Assembly (NCBI RefSeq): GCF_015706575.1 | Contig: NW_024037062.1 | Span: forward strand, 3,778,811 to 3,842,810 | DNA: 64,000 nucleotides | Source of the DNA: Patiria miniata | Lineage: Eukaryota > Echinodermata > Asteroidea > Valvatida > Asterinidae | Direction: 5' to 3' | Part shown: piece after piece, positions 42,760 to 53,790 of the stretch | How the letters are laid out: every line of letters begins with the position of its first letter | Position numbering within the stretch: position 1 is the stretch's first letter | Program-made: the position numbers and the translations under genes | The notes under the pieces: model-generated | What the model saw: only the letters and a program-made list of their open reading frames with translations | Databases searched by the model: none | What the model was told of the DNA's origin: nothing

Positions 42760-43370
42760 CAAAAAACTAATATTGATTTACATTCAATTTCCAAATATAA
42801 AAAACTAGTGAACTCTCCATCAATATTAGAGCATGTTATTTTAATTAAAGTCATGTTTTGAGTTGTATTTTGTTTCCAAATGATAGAGTGAGCACAATAT
42901 TTTACAATACGACATAACCAACTAGAAGCAATGCAATTATCACACCAGTTGACCAATGCAGCCTGGCTCGTGTTAAAAAACACTAAACCAACCTAATCAA
43001 ACAACAAAATAATGCAATAGTAATAATTTCACGACAATCTACGTGAATTTACCCGACACTCTATAGCAAACAATTATACCAATTGAAAAGTTCTTCTTAA
43101 TAAATCCGACAACTTAAATGTATTTATACCCATTTTCATCTTATTATATTACGTTGTCGAAATTATGACTCATGCTACATACAGGCTGATAAAGTAACTT
43201 GGCTTACAGTGACCCCTTTTTCGTACCGATTTTAATGAACTTGTAGGATATATTCTTTTTATATCAGGTCTTATCAAAACAGATTTTGTTGTCTCTACTA
43301 ACATCCTAAATGTATACAACAAATGTTAATCAAATGTAAATCATTCAATTCTACTCAAGTTAGAGCCAGT
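42760..43370. repeat. Paralogous 3' flank of discoidin units
   Basis: It matches 34330-35210, ending in the shared TCAATTCTACT...TAGAGCCAGTATTTACAAG. This suggests another duplicated unit boundary. No exon is supported. Confidence 0.5.
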
Positions 43371-43377
43371 ATTTACA

Positions 43378-43571
43378 AGGGAAAAAAGGAGGGGGGAGGG
43401 ACAAAAAGAGGAGCGTAAACACATTGTTGTTAATTTAATGGATTGGGGGCAAAATATCCCTGCCTACCCTTGAAAAAATTATCCATCCGGAAAATGCTGG
43501 AAAATAATGGGATTTTGTGGGGGAAAAATTGATTTGCTCCCCTCTAGAGACATTTTCTGGCGACGCCCATG
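43378..43571. mobile_element. Truncated MITE with one CATGGGCGTCGC end
   Basis: Only the right end (GGCGACGCCCATG) is complete. The interior (TTGTTGTTAATTTAATGGAT, GGGGGAAAAATTGATTTGCTC) matches the two full copies in opposite orientation. The left end is lost at the GAGCCAGTATTTACAAG junction. Confidence 0.65.
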
Positions 43572-43579
43572 CACACACG

Positions 43580-45100
43580 GCCTTGACTGGAGACTAGACA
43601 GCCAGTCCGTCACCCGAAGTGGAACACTGAATATAAAAGCACACATTTCCCCACTCTAAATACCAAATATATATGCAAAATATTGATATACTTTCAGACT
43701 AACCATTGCTCAAATGAAGATACATAACTCAAATCATGCAAACTCATGTAGCCACAAATCACGTATTCTCAATTATCAGATCATCCATAAGCTTAAAGTA
43801 CATACTAACACATCTATCAACAGTTATAAATAATATACTTACAGGTTTGATAGTGAACCTGGTTCTCAAAATCTTGAGGTTCTTCAAAATGGTTTATGGC
43901 GTATTTTCTGGCAGTCAGAGGATGATAAAATGGGCTTTTTTCTACCGATAGCACTCATGTAAATTGCAATAATTGACTTGACGCCCTTCAGCTCAAAGTA
44001 GCTGGCAAATCTCAAGATAATCCAAAAATCATTGAGGCTGGCAAAGCTTGCCCTGTCCTCGGGAAACTCAGACGCAAGTGCCTCACACCCAGACAATGTT
44101 CCTCTCCGCCCCCAAAATTATCCACACCCCACGAAAACTGCTGTACCCGTGACTATCCAAACCTATTGTTCTTTAACCATGGTAACCTTAAAAGAAGCAT
44201 CTACTCAAGCGGTAATGTAACTGACCAACGGTGAATCTGTATTCTCTTCCCGCGAAACTACCTGATTAACATGACAATACTGTATCACGTCTGCAGACGC
44301 ACTGGCCAAATAAACTCAAAGTTCTGTTTAACTCTAACAGACCATTGTATCGACGGATTTTAGTAACATGGCATACAAGTTATGTTTCTTAATAATTTAC
44401 AACACAATATATAGTTCTTACATTAACTAAATTTCATTTCGTGACACACCAATATTTTACATTAATTTAAAAACGTAGTGACATAAACTGTTAGAGGTGG
44501 GCAAAAGAACGGCCAAAATGCTTCAATGTTTGGTTAGCCCGTCAGCTGCACATCGGCTGCTCATTGGTATGACGTCACGGGCAAATGCAAAATTAATAAA
44601 TTAAGATATTTGTCATTCAATTTCAAAGTCCGAGAAAAATCTACACAAGCTTTGAATACATTTAGTCATTTATCATTCAATTTCAAAGTTTGGTCAGCCT
44701 ATTTAAGTACCTGGTCAAGAATATTGGTCAATGCAGATTAAATTCGTCTCAGCTGTTGCGGAATGGCAGCATTCAGAGATCAATTCATCTTGTATCAATC
44801 AATTTAAAACTTGTGATAAGTAAATTAGTCTGGTATGTCGTGACTCATTGTTTTGAAATTGGAAACGAAAACGTTGGAAAATACTTTGAAATATAGTTTG
44901 AAAAACGTTTTTTCAATAGAATTTTTCCTCTTCCATTTTCTTATCCGTAAACAAGAACGAATTAATTATATCCATTAAAAGGGAGTTTGAAGTAGAGTAC
45001 AGAACAAAAAATTCTCGTTTCGAGAATCTTGTGTAACACAAGGTGTTGTTTGTAGTGAAAATATATATGTTCTTTTTTTTCAGCCAGTATTGTCCGTTCC
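43580..45100. other. Non-coding stretch of unit D
   Basis: AT-rich. No recognisable exon. From about 44900 it aligns to the intron beside the signal exon in the other units (ACAAGAACGAATTAATTATATCCATT, CTTGTGTAACACAAGGTG). Confidence 0.45.
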
Positions 45101-45109
45101 ATTATTTAC

Positions 45110-45191
45110 CTTAATTCCCAAGCAGGGTGAGAGAAACACATGCAAAAGTCATTCAAAATAATTGTATATCTCCCCTATAAAGTCCTTCCAT
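45110..45191 (-). pseudogene. Degenerate signal-peptide exon of unit D
   Basis: 82 nt, like the intact signal exon at 39008-39089. It starts ATGGAAGGACTTTAT and keeps a TCTCACCCTGCTTGG core and a GTAAAT donor. TGA at codon 13 breaks the frame. The satellite unit follows immediately upstream of it, as in the other units. Confidence 0.6.
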
Positions 45192-45199
45192 TGCTTCTT

Positions 45200-45321
45200 A
45201 TACGAGCAAGCCAAAGCGAAAATGGCTACCAGTTTTACTTAGCGACACTCATTGAAATGACACCAATGCCGCTCAAACTGCCATTTTCATTTGCTTTTAT
45301 TCGTCATCTCTGCAAAACAAT
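45200..45321. repeat. Satellite unit interrupted by the LINE
   Basis: AAAATGGCTACCAGTTTTAC, GACACTCATTGAAATGACAC and CATCTCTGCAAAACAATT follow the 39.1-39.7 kb unit. The next part of the unit (TTAAGCAGTTTCCATGGAAA) is found at 49290, on the other side of the LINE. Confidence 0.7.
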
Positions 45322-45390
45322 TAATAATAATAATAAAATAAAAGAACATTTGTAAAGCGCCGGTATCCGCCAAAAATAGGCGCTCATGGC

Positions 45391-45786
45391 CAGTGGCGTC
45401 GCCAAGGGGGGGCCAGGGGGGCACGTGCCCCCCCTGGAAAACCTAGTGCCCCCCGAGTGCCCCCCCCCCCCCCCCCCCCATCTGAGATTTGGGTTGGTAA
45501 AAAAAAATTCTGCGCGTTGTTAAAATCATTACCTCGAAAATAGCAATTTCTGGAGATATCTTCAGATCGAATTTAGCATCAAATGTGGCACCATTTTGCA
45601 TGTAGCCCATCCTCCGTATGCGAAAATTTTCCAAAGGGGAGGGGGGCACCCCCTCCCCTTAGACCCCTCCCCCAGGACGGCGATCCGTATCCACCTAAGT
45701 GCCCCCCCCCCCATCAAATGCTGGTGCCCCCCCCCCCTGTGCCCCCCCCCCCCCCCCCCAGACTGAAAAGTCTGGTGACGCCACTG
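45391..45786. mobile_element. hAT-type MITE with CAGTGGCGTC ends, copy 2, inside the LINE
   Basis: Same family as 33795-34208. 8-bp target duplication CTCATGGC at 45383-45390 and 45787-45794. 396 bp. Removing it restores a continuous LINE 3' region (AATAGGCGCTCATGGCGCTCG), so it landed after the LINE. Confidence 0.9.
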
Positions 45787-45813
45787 CTCATGGCGCTCGA
45801 GGAGAAAGTCAAG

Positions 45814-48800
45814 TTAAGATTGTGTGTTGTGAGAGTAAGCTTGTTTGTACAGGTGAGATTTTATGTTTGTCTTAAATGTTGTGATGGATGGGGATGATTT
45901 GATAGCCAGAGGGAGTTGGTTCCACACTCGGGTTGACGCTGCAGCAAAGGATCTGTCACCCCACAGAGTGGAGGTCCTGGGCTCGTGAAGCATCATGAGC
46001 TCACTGGAGCGGAGTCCGGTGCGTGCTGTTGAGTACGGGTGGATGAGGTCGATGAGATACTCCGGCGCATTGCTGTGGAGGATTTTGAACACGAATAGGC
46101 CAAGTTTGTATTTAATTCTGTATGATACTGGAAGCCAGTGGAGATCTGCTAGTACAGGAGTGATGTGAGAATGTTTACTAGTGAGAGAGATTAGTCTGGC
46201 ACTGATGTTTTGTAGTCGCTGCAAACGGTTTAGTTGATTTAGGTTAATGCCATACAATAGTGAATTGCCCATGTCAATTTTGGATGTGATGAAAGCGTGA
46301 ACAAGTATTTCAGTTGTGTGTTTGTCAAGATATTTTCGTATGTGTCCGATGTTACGGATCGACATGCAGACTGATCTAGAGATTGATGTAAGGTGAGGTT
46401 CCATGGATAGAGATGAATCAAAGATAATACCAAGATTTCTGACTTGATTTGATGGCATGATGGTTGAATCACCAACCCTTATGGATGGAACATGAACTTT
46501 GCACGATTGCTGCTTTGAACCTATGATGATAAATTCGGTCTTTTCATCGTTGAATTTAAGCCAGTTTTGAGTCATCCAAGAACGTACGTCATCAATGCAT
46601 GTTTCCATCTGCTGGATTGCTGAATCAACCTTGTGTTGTTGGGGGTCTACTGACATGTATAATTGGGTATCATCTGCATAACAATGATAGGATATACCAT
46701 GCTTTCGAATGATTTCACCAAGTGGCATTGTATACAGAGAGAACAAGACGGGCCCTAGGACTGATCCTTGAGGTAGCCCAAAATCAAGAGAGACAGTAGA
46801 TGAACTTGAATCATTGACCCGGACAAATTGAGATCGGTCATTAAGGTATGATTTAAACCAGTCTAATGCAACTCCATCTATCCCAATACGAGTGTTGAGG
46901 CGGCTGAATAATGTGGGATGGTCAACTGTATCAAAAGCTGCTGATAGGTCGAGCAGCACGAGCAATGATATCTTGCGCTTGTCCATAGCCTGCAACAGGT
47001 CATTTTGGATTTTGAGGGTGGCAGACTCGACGCTGTGATTAGCACGGAAGGCAGATTGATGCGGGTCATGTAGATTGTTCTCAATTAAGAAAGATGAGAG
47101 TTGCATTAAGACTACCCTCTCAAGGGTTTTACTCAAAAGGGAAAGATTCGAGACTGGTCCGTAATTCTTCATTTCCTCTTTGTTTAGATGCGGCTTATTT
47201 AAAAGAGGTCGTATCTGAGCAACTTTCATATCATCCGGTACATCACCAAACAGTAAACTGTCATTAATGATGCCAGTGAAAACCGGCACAAGGGAAGCTG
47301 AGCATTTCTTAAACAGGGATGATGGAATTGGATCTAATTCGCAGGATTTAGATGATGATTTACTGAGAATGTTAGACACATCATTTTCTGTAACTGGCTG
47401 AAATGATGTGAGGTGATGTGAGGCACAGAGCTCTTCCTCGTGCAGCAAATCAGTAGTAACACGCTTGAAACCTTGGCGAATCTTCTGGATCTTCTCAGTG
47501 AAGGAACAGCAGAACTCATTTGCCAGATTATCGTCACTGCTTTCAGGGAGAGGGGACACACGACACCTGTGAAGTAATCGGTCAGTTAGTTTGAAAAGCT
47601 GTTTTTGGTCTTTGGCATTGGCCAAGAACAGCTTGTTGTAGTAGTTTGACTTAGCGGTCGCCATCATGTGATTGACCTTTTGCTTTTGTTCTTGGTAGAG
47701 CAGGCGATCAATTTCGAGACGTGATCGTCTCCAGGCACGTTCTAGATGTCGCCGTTTCTGCTTTTCAGTATGAAGATCATCGCTATACCACAAGCAGTTG
47801 GGTCGAATTTGTATTGTGCGTTTCTTGCTTGGGGCATGTTTATCCAGGAGTTTTTTCAGGGTATTGTTGTACCTTTTCACCCTAGTTCCTAGAGCAGCCG
47901 TGGGGGTTGAGTGGAATAGATCCGAAACGGCTATGTCATTGCAGAATTGAACAGTATCTATGGCGTTGATGTGGCGTTTGAAAATAACCTTGGTGAGATT
48001 ACTTGGCTTTTCGAGCAAAAGATCACATGTTATAGCACTATGATCTGATAGTCCACCAATGATTTGGGGATTGGAGAATACTGCAATGTCCGATGTTCGT
48101 GTGATCAGCAAGTCAAGTGTATGACCGGCAGTATGGGTAGCATCCGAGATGTGTTGGTGTAGGCCACTGCTTGAGAGCAACGATGCAAAACTACATGCAT
48201 TTGTGTCAGTTAGGTCATCCACATGAACATTGAAGTCACCAGTGATGAAAATGGGCATTGGGTTTAGTAAGAGCTGGTCAATGATGGACGAGAATTCATC
48301 AATGAAAACATTGAAAGAGCAACCAGTGGATTTTGTCTGTGGGCGGTAGATAAGCACTATGGAGATTGAGTTTGAAGTGCTTATGAGTTCAGCATATAAA
48401 CACTCGAATGATTTGGGTGATGGCTGGATATCATGGCATCGGACAGTTAATCCGGACTTGTAGAGAAGGGCAAGACCTCCTCCTCGTTTAGAGGAAGGGT
48501 GGTGGATGTGCTGGATTGAGAAGCCAGCCGGGGTGATGCCATTTATGATTGCTTCATCTCCAGGCTTCAACCAGGTTTCTGAGATTGCGACAACGTCGAA
48601 TTTGTTGTCTAAGATGAAGTCCACGAATGCTGTGGTTTTATTTCTGATTGACTGAAGGTTAACTGAACAGAATGTTGTGTTTTTCTTTGTCTGAGTATGA
48701 TGAGGGGAATTGTCATGAGGCAAATTCGAACCTGGGTTAGGTGGAACTGCCAAATGTTGCTGCATGTGTCGTTTTATTCCTCCTCTGCAGCCCCTTCTAG

Positions 48801-48846
48801 TTGGTTTAACTACTCCAAGATTGAGGCTTTGTATACATTTGTACAC
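45814..48846 (-). CDS. LINE ORF2: endonuclease and reverse transcriptase
   Basis: 1010 codons. The apurinic-type endonuclease (about 58-290) shows NLQSIRNK, VVAISETWL, RGGGLALLYKS, FITGDFNVHV and GLSDHSAITCDL. The reverse transcriptase (about 520-790) shows PVSNLSLLSKTLERVV, LLVLLDLSAAFDTVDH, GLPQGSVLGPVLFSLY and the catalytic YADDTQLY. The C-terminal part (HWLPVSYRIKYKLGLFVFK) is typical of CR1/L2 elements. The real protein probably starts upstream: a same-frame stretch of 99 codons (48868-49167) ends SRDELIRLNK, followed by one TGA (48865-48867) and then the QLKLPLDVYK expected at this junction. So there is one N-terminal stop in an otherwise open frame. Confidence 0.88.
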   Translation of the reverse strand: MYKCIQSLNLGVVKPTRRGCRGGIKRHMQQHLAVPPNPGSNLPHDNSPHHTQTKKNTTFCSVNLQSIRNKTTAFVDFILDNKFDVVAISETWLKPGDEAIINGITPAGFSIQHIHHPSSKRGGGLALLYKSGLTVRCHDIQPSPKSFECLYAELISTSNSISIVLIYRPQTKSTGCSFNVFIDEFSSIIDQLLLNPMPIFITGDFNVHVDDLTDTNACSFASLLSSSGLHQHISDATHTAGHTLDLLITRTSDIAVFSNPQIIGGLSDHSAITCDLLLEKPSNLTKVIFKRHINAIDTVQFCNDIAVSDLFHSTPTAALGTRVKRYNNTLKKLLDKHAPSKKRTIQIRPNCLWYSDDLHTEKQKRRHLERAWRRSRLEIDRLLYQEQKQKVNHMMATAKSNYYNKLFLANAKDQKQLFKLTDRLLHRCRVSPLPESSDDNLANEFCCSFTEKIQKIRQGFKRVTTDLLHEEELCASHHLTSFQPVTENDVSNILSKSSSKSCELDPIPSSLFKKCSASLVPVFTGIINDSLLFGDVPDDMKVAQIRPLLNKPHLNKEEMKNYGPVSNLSLLSKTLERVVLMQLSSFLIENNLHDPHQSAFRANHSVESATLKIQNDLLQAMDKRKISLLVLLDLSAAFDTVDHPTLFSRLNTRIGIDGVALDWFKSYLNDRSQFVRVNDSSSSTVSLDFGLPQGSVLGPVLFSLYTMPLGEIIRKHGISYHCYADDTQLYMSVDPQQHKVDSAIQQMETCIDDVRSWMTQNWLKFNDEKTEFIIIGSKQQSCKVHVPSIRVGDSTIMPSNQVRNLGIIFDSSLSMEPHLTSISRSVCMSIRNIGHIRKYLDKHTTEILVHAFITSKIDMGNSLLYGINLNQLNRLQRLQNISARLISLTSKHSHITPVLADLHWLPVSYRIKYKLGLFVFKILHSNAPEYLIDLIHPYSTARTGLRSSELMMLHEPRTSTLWGDRSFAAASTRVWNQLPLAIKSSPSITTFKTNIKSHLYKQAYSHNTQS

Positions 48847-49289
48847 ATCCAGAGGTAGCTTTAGCTGTCATTTGTTCAGGCGAATCAGTTCGTCTCTTGA
48901 ATAGGAGTGGGCTGGCTGGTATTCCATTACTGTCACTGTTGAATGGGTGACAAGAGAGATAACTGGTGGCGCAATTAGTGCAGACGATGCACACAATACT
49001 GGAACCAACAATGCAGGCTTGGCCATTGGTGTATGTAGAAAGCTCCTGTCCAAACAGTGTGGTGCAGTAGACAGTATTAGCTTCAGTTTGACTTCGATGA
49101 AAAATTTCACAATCTTGTCAAATTGACAAATAATCTGATACTGAAATGAATCTAGGAATGATGACAAGTCGTTACTTGATACTCCAGTTGATTTTTCTCC
49201 TCAATTAGAGCCGTAGATCCATGATACAATAACGTGATCGGGAGAGCTAACGGTATGAGCAGCCACCAGGCGCATCAAAACTCTGAGAA

Positions 49290-49467
49290 AGTTAAGCAGT
49301 TTCCATGGAAACGTTTTCCTCGTAACAACATAACCTGTCTTTAAATTGGAAATTTAACCGAGCTGCATCAGAATTGGCTACCATGCTATTTCACTCGGCG
49401 ACACTCTTTGAAATATCGATGTCACTCAATTGTCTCTTTTATTTCTCCATCGTAAACATTGTGCGTT
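49290..49467. repeat. Satellite unit resuming after the LINE, copy B
   Basis: TTAAGCAGTTTCCATGGAAA continues the unit interrupted at 45321. Same as 869-1045. Confidence 0.7.
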
Positions 49468-50762
49468 TCAGTTAAATAAGAGTGCAAAGTGCCGAAGGCA
49501 CCCTATTATAATAGAAGTTGACACAATTCTTGAAACTCTTAATTTGTATTTGATACTGTAGGGGTATGGGATTTCCCTTATCACATATTATTTGCATATG
49601 CCCTCATTTGCATGTGACCCCGACAGAATGCAGGGTGTATGTATCCAATGTTGACTTGGTGCCCCAAAAATCTTTGATCGGAAGTCTAACATTATACTCC
49701 AATAGATCTTGTGTTTAAGTACTTGCGTTCTAATCTCTGTTAAACATGGATCAACAAGAATAGTTCAATGATAGAGCTATATTAAATTTAATATAGTTCT
49801 ATATGGATATAATGCACTTCATGTTTTTGGGCGTTGTTTGCAGAAGGCTTCGGATCTTGTTGCTAGGTGCGCAGCTTATGTGCACAAACTATTGACGGTC
49901 TCTTGCTGTGGGTCGCCATGCTGCTGCGACGTCACTGGCCTTTCGCCGGCCTTTCGTCACACTTTTAACTTTAAGGTAGATCGTTTCTCAGCGATCACTC
50001 TATTTATATAATGGGTGGCATTTTGTAGATGCTGTTGGTGGGTCTTTGTGAGCATTTTACATTATTTGACCGAGTTATTTTGAGTTAACTCGCTCCGTGT
50101 CACTATTTGTTATATAATTCCGGAGTCTTATAAAGCGCACGTATCTACCAACAATAGGTACTGAAGGCGCTTATGTCACGTTTTCACGTGACATTCACGT
50201 GCTTGTGCCTAATTTGCACGTAAGCTCATCATTCAAACCTGTTATCAATTACCACCGACTCATTTGTGTGCTATGGAGGAAGGACAGCAGTGACGGGGTC
50301 CACTTCCTGAACGCGCGTGGAAATTTAGACATTTTGTAAATTTGACTTCAGTTTGGAATTTTAACCAAATAATTATGTAATAAAAATTACAGTTACTTAA
50401 TCAGAAAAAAAATACTCTTATTTTGAATTTTAACTCAATCTTTTTGAAATCCAATTAAATCTTAATGATTCGTGTAAGATCTTAAGTACTGGTTTCTATC
50501 TTCAATGTAATCAGTGTTTTGTCCGAGTGCATAATACAGTGGCAACACTTCCTAAAAGTGGGATCCTTACATTGATTCAGTTACTAGTTGTCCCTACTAA
50601 CATACTCAAGAAAAGTTTCTGAAAAAATTCATCGTCTACGTTTGATAAAATTTACGACATGATAAAATGTTAAATGGCAATCATACAATTCTAGTTAGTT
50701 AAGAGCCAATATTTACAAGCAAAAAATAAATATTCATGTAAATAACATCGTAAATAGTTTGA
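49468..50762. other. Non-coding spacer, copy B
   Basis: Same as 1046-2340, including the palindrome (49771-49802). No gene is supported. Confidence 0.6.
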
Positions 50763-52276
50763 CTAATAGCAGCCAATCAATTCAAACCTCATGCTGCAAT
50801 GGTCGTGCCATTCAGTGGGGTGAATGCGCAGGATTCTGGTGCGCAAGGCAAACGGCAGGCGAGTAGTTACCAGGGTGGTCCTATCTGTGTTACCAGGGAA
50901 CTGTAAACAAAAAGAACAATTAACAATATTAATGGTTCGAATTTAAGTATAATTGTAAGTTTGCATACGACGTTTGATATTTTTGGGTATTGAATAATCC
51001 TACCTTCATTGGTGTGCCGTCTGCATCAGTCACGTAATTCCAGGACTGACCGTCATCGCTGTACGTCACTTGGTACTCCGTCACCCTTTGGTCGTGATCT
51101 CCGCGCCCCTGGGTGATCAGACCAGTGATGGTGACTGTGTCATTGAAGTCAACCTGTATCCATGGACTGATATTATCAGTGATGCCAGCGTTACACCATG
51201 CTGCAGCGTATCCTGTTGAGCATGAAAAACGTTTGCTTAATTCCCCTATTTTAAAGTTAGTATCTGCATGATATTTCAAATTTTCTAACTTTTTTCGAGT
51301 ATGATGTTCTTCATCACTAGGATTTGTTTTTTAGTATTAAGGCAATAATTCCTTAAGAAGAGCTTTGATAGCGCTTATTTTAAGCTCAAACAGTCCGCTC
51401 TAAATTGAAAAGCCAATTTGAAAAAAAATGATATCTTAGCGTAAACCGAGTTTTATTTTCAACGTCTGTTTGTAAACTTTATTAATGCAAACAAAATTAT
51501 CAATTCAATTTTAACATTTACTTGTAAGAGTACCACTCCCAAAGAGCACGGGTTTTAATGTCTATTGAATGCTTTCACTCAATGACAGGAAAGCTGAATC
51601 TAAGTTTATACTACACGTTTAACTGTAGTCCGACAGTCTTTAACTGAAGTCCGACAGTCTTCGCCCTACCCCAAGCTAGCCGACAAAAGTTACACTAGTA
51701 GTGTCGACTAATCGGGACCAGCCTATTGAGGTCGCTCGCATAGACGTATACAACAACAGCCTGCGCAGGCGTGAAGGTACGGCACGAAGAGTCGACCGTC
51801 CGTCAATGCGATTAAATTTGCTCGATTGAGTTGTAGCAGTAAATGGTGAGGAATAAATCCTTACTAACGTGCTTCTAAATTAAAAGTATAACGTTATTAA
51901 GCTGAATACAACAGATACCTTGAGTATTAAGCCTGGCCCTGGGTGGGGCGTGGTCAGCGCGGTTTTGCCAAAAAGACGAAGCTGTGATGCGTTCATCCGG
52001 GGTGCGACCATCTTCCATCCCGAGAGGTCCCTCCAGAGAGCAAGAAAGCTTACCTGCAGGGAAAAAATTAATACGAAATTACTGTACTGCGATAGAACCA
52101 CGCCAAAAACTCAGTTGACGAATCAGAATGCTATATTTACGAATTACACCGGTCGTCATGTGATTCTATGGGTGAAAATTTGAAGTATCTTTTCATGGAA
52201 TTTAAATGATACATTGAAAGTACTGGGAAAACTTATATTTGTTATTTTTTTACTCAAGGGATTGGTGTCGGCATCC

Positions 52277-52857
52277 AGGCCCCAAGCCGGTTTTAAACGA
52301 ACTTGATTTATACCGGGCAAGCACATATTTATTAGCATTTATAAATGCCTTTCTGTCAAAAGGTCAAAACAATTCAAAAGGCATACATTTATACGATTTT
52401 GTTCATGTTCATGTTCTACGAAACATCCCACTAGCTATGTTTAAGGTATGTGCCTCTCCCACGAGTAGTGCTAAAAAATCTCCTTATGTGGAGATTGCGC
52501 TTGTGGCGCGTACTGCGCGAGGTGGCGCAGAGCGTGGCAGTGCCAGTGTAGTGTGAATTTAGGACTCTATGACTCTACTACTTTGGTAGTATTGCGCACG
52601 CCTATATTTGAAGATTGTGAACCTTTCTCTAATAAAAGATAAAGGGACCAGATTTCACAGGAGTCCTAATTTCGGGTAACACCAGAAAAGTGTTTAAACC
52701 AGCCAATCGGTGTTTTATCAACCGTTTAATACCACCCAAGTGACGGGCTCTGGACCAATAGGAATAGGCAAAATGTCTCACATATTTATGAATAAGGGAA
52801 TAAATATATGCTTGACCGGTTTTTAAAAAAAAATACGTTTAAAACGGCTTGGGGCCT
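52277..52857. mobile_element. AGGCCC-TIR MITE, copy B
   Basis: Same element as 3855-4435, in the duplicated block. The truncated partner lies at about 52908-53292. Confidence 0.62.
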
Positions 52858-52907
52858 TGACGCAGAATGATGGCCCATGCCAAAGGCGAGGGGCATTATC
52901 GGCGACC

Positions 52908-53292
52908 AGGCCCTAGCCGGTTTTAAACGTATTTGTTTAATACCGGTCAAAGTACATATTTATTCCTGTTCATAAATACCTTTCTGTCCAAAATGCAAAA
53001 CAAGTCAAAAATCTACAAATTTCTAACGATTTTGTTTAAACACTTTTACATCACGTTTTGTGAAACACTCCTCTGATCATGTATGTATGGTATATTCTTC
53101 ACGCGCTTTGTGTTAAAAATTTCCTTAATAAGGAAATTTGCCTGTGCACGGCTCGTACTGCGCGATGCGGCACAGAACGCAGCGGTGTTTTACCAGCGAT
53201 TTAAAACCACACACGAGACGGGTTTTGAACCAATAGGAATGGGTAAACTTTCTCATTTATTTATGAATTATTATTTATCTAGGAAAGCAGTA
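52908..53292. mobile_element. Truncated AGGCCC-TIR MITE, copy B
   Basis: Same as 4486-4870. Confidence 0.52.
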
Positions 53293-53790
53293 GCGCACCA
53301 TTCAGGCCAGTCGTTAGAATTGCCTGACCGGCCGGCTATTGTAAAATTTTAAAATCGGGGACGGCGGGCTGGATCTCATTTTACGCATGGGGGCGCTCTC
53401 CCCTAGCCCTTGCTTCTTTTCTTACAGTCTTCTCATCTTACATGAATCTGTGGATGGAAAAGGGATGAGTACACTACAGCATCGATCTGAAACAGTCGTC
53501 TTCATTCTTTCTGTTCTTTAATTATTAAGACTTCGGGAGATTGCCCCATTTGGGGGACTAGGGTCCGCTTGTGTACTCACCAGTGCAGTTCAGCCATTGC
53601 TGTATCTCCTCAGGATCGCTGCTGATCAGAAAGGTGTCATAGTACGTCACCTCGTAGGGTCTGTACGGTACGAAGGTGTTGAGGCCACCCATTCCGATCT
53701 CCGTGCACTCACACGGGTCCACGGCTTGAATCAACCAGCGGTAGCGGCCGGTCTGTGGGTCGGGCTACTGGCTAATGGTGCACGGCATTT

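Larger units (their letters stand above)
45322..49289 (-). mobile_element. Full-length CR1-group (L2-like) LINE
   Basis: About 3.97 kb including a MITE of about 0.4 kb in its 3' untranslated part. The 3' end is a TTA/TAA-type microsatellite tail (minus strand ...TTTTATTTTATTATTATTATT) after GGCGCTTTACAAATG. The 5' end is set by where the interrupted satellite resumes. It has one long frame with endonuclease and reverse transcriptase. No clear target duplication, which is usual for CR1. A copy of the 5' 868 bp begins the window. Confidence 0.85.
50763..53790 (-). pseudogene. Decayed discoidin (F5/8C) gene, copy B
   Basis: Exons 53581-53790, 51919-52053, 51004-51212 and 50763-50900, the same as copy A shifted by 48422. 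It has the same in-frame TAG (53765-53767) in the first recognisable exon. The discoidin domain itself is open. Because both copies share the stop, it arose before the duplication or the duplication is an assembly effect. The signal exon would lie beyond the end of copy B and is absent here. Confidence 0.75.
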
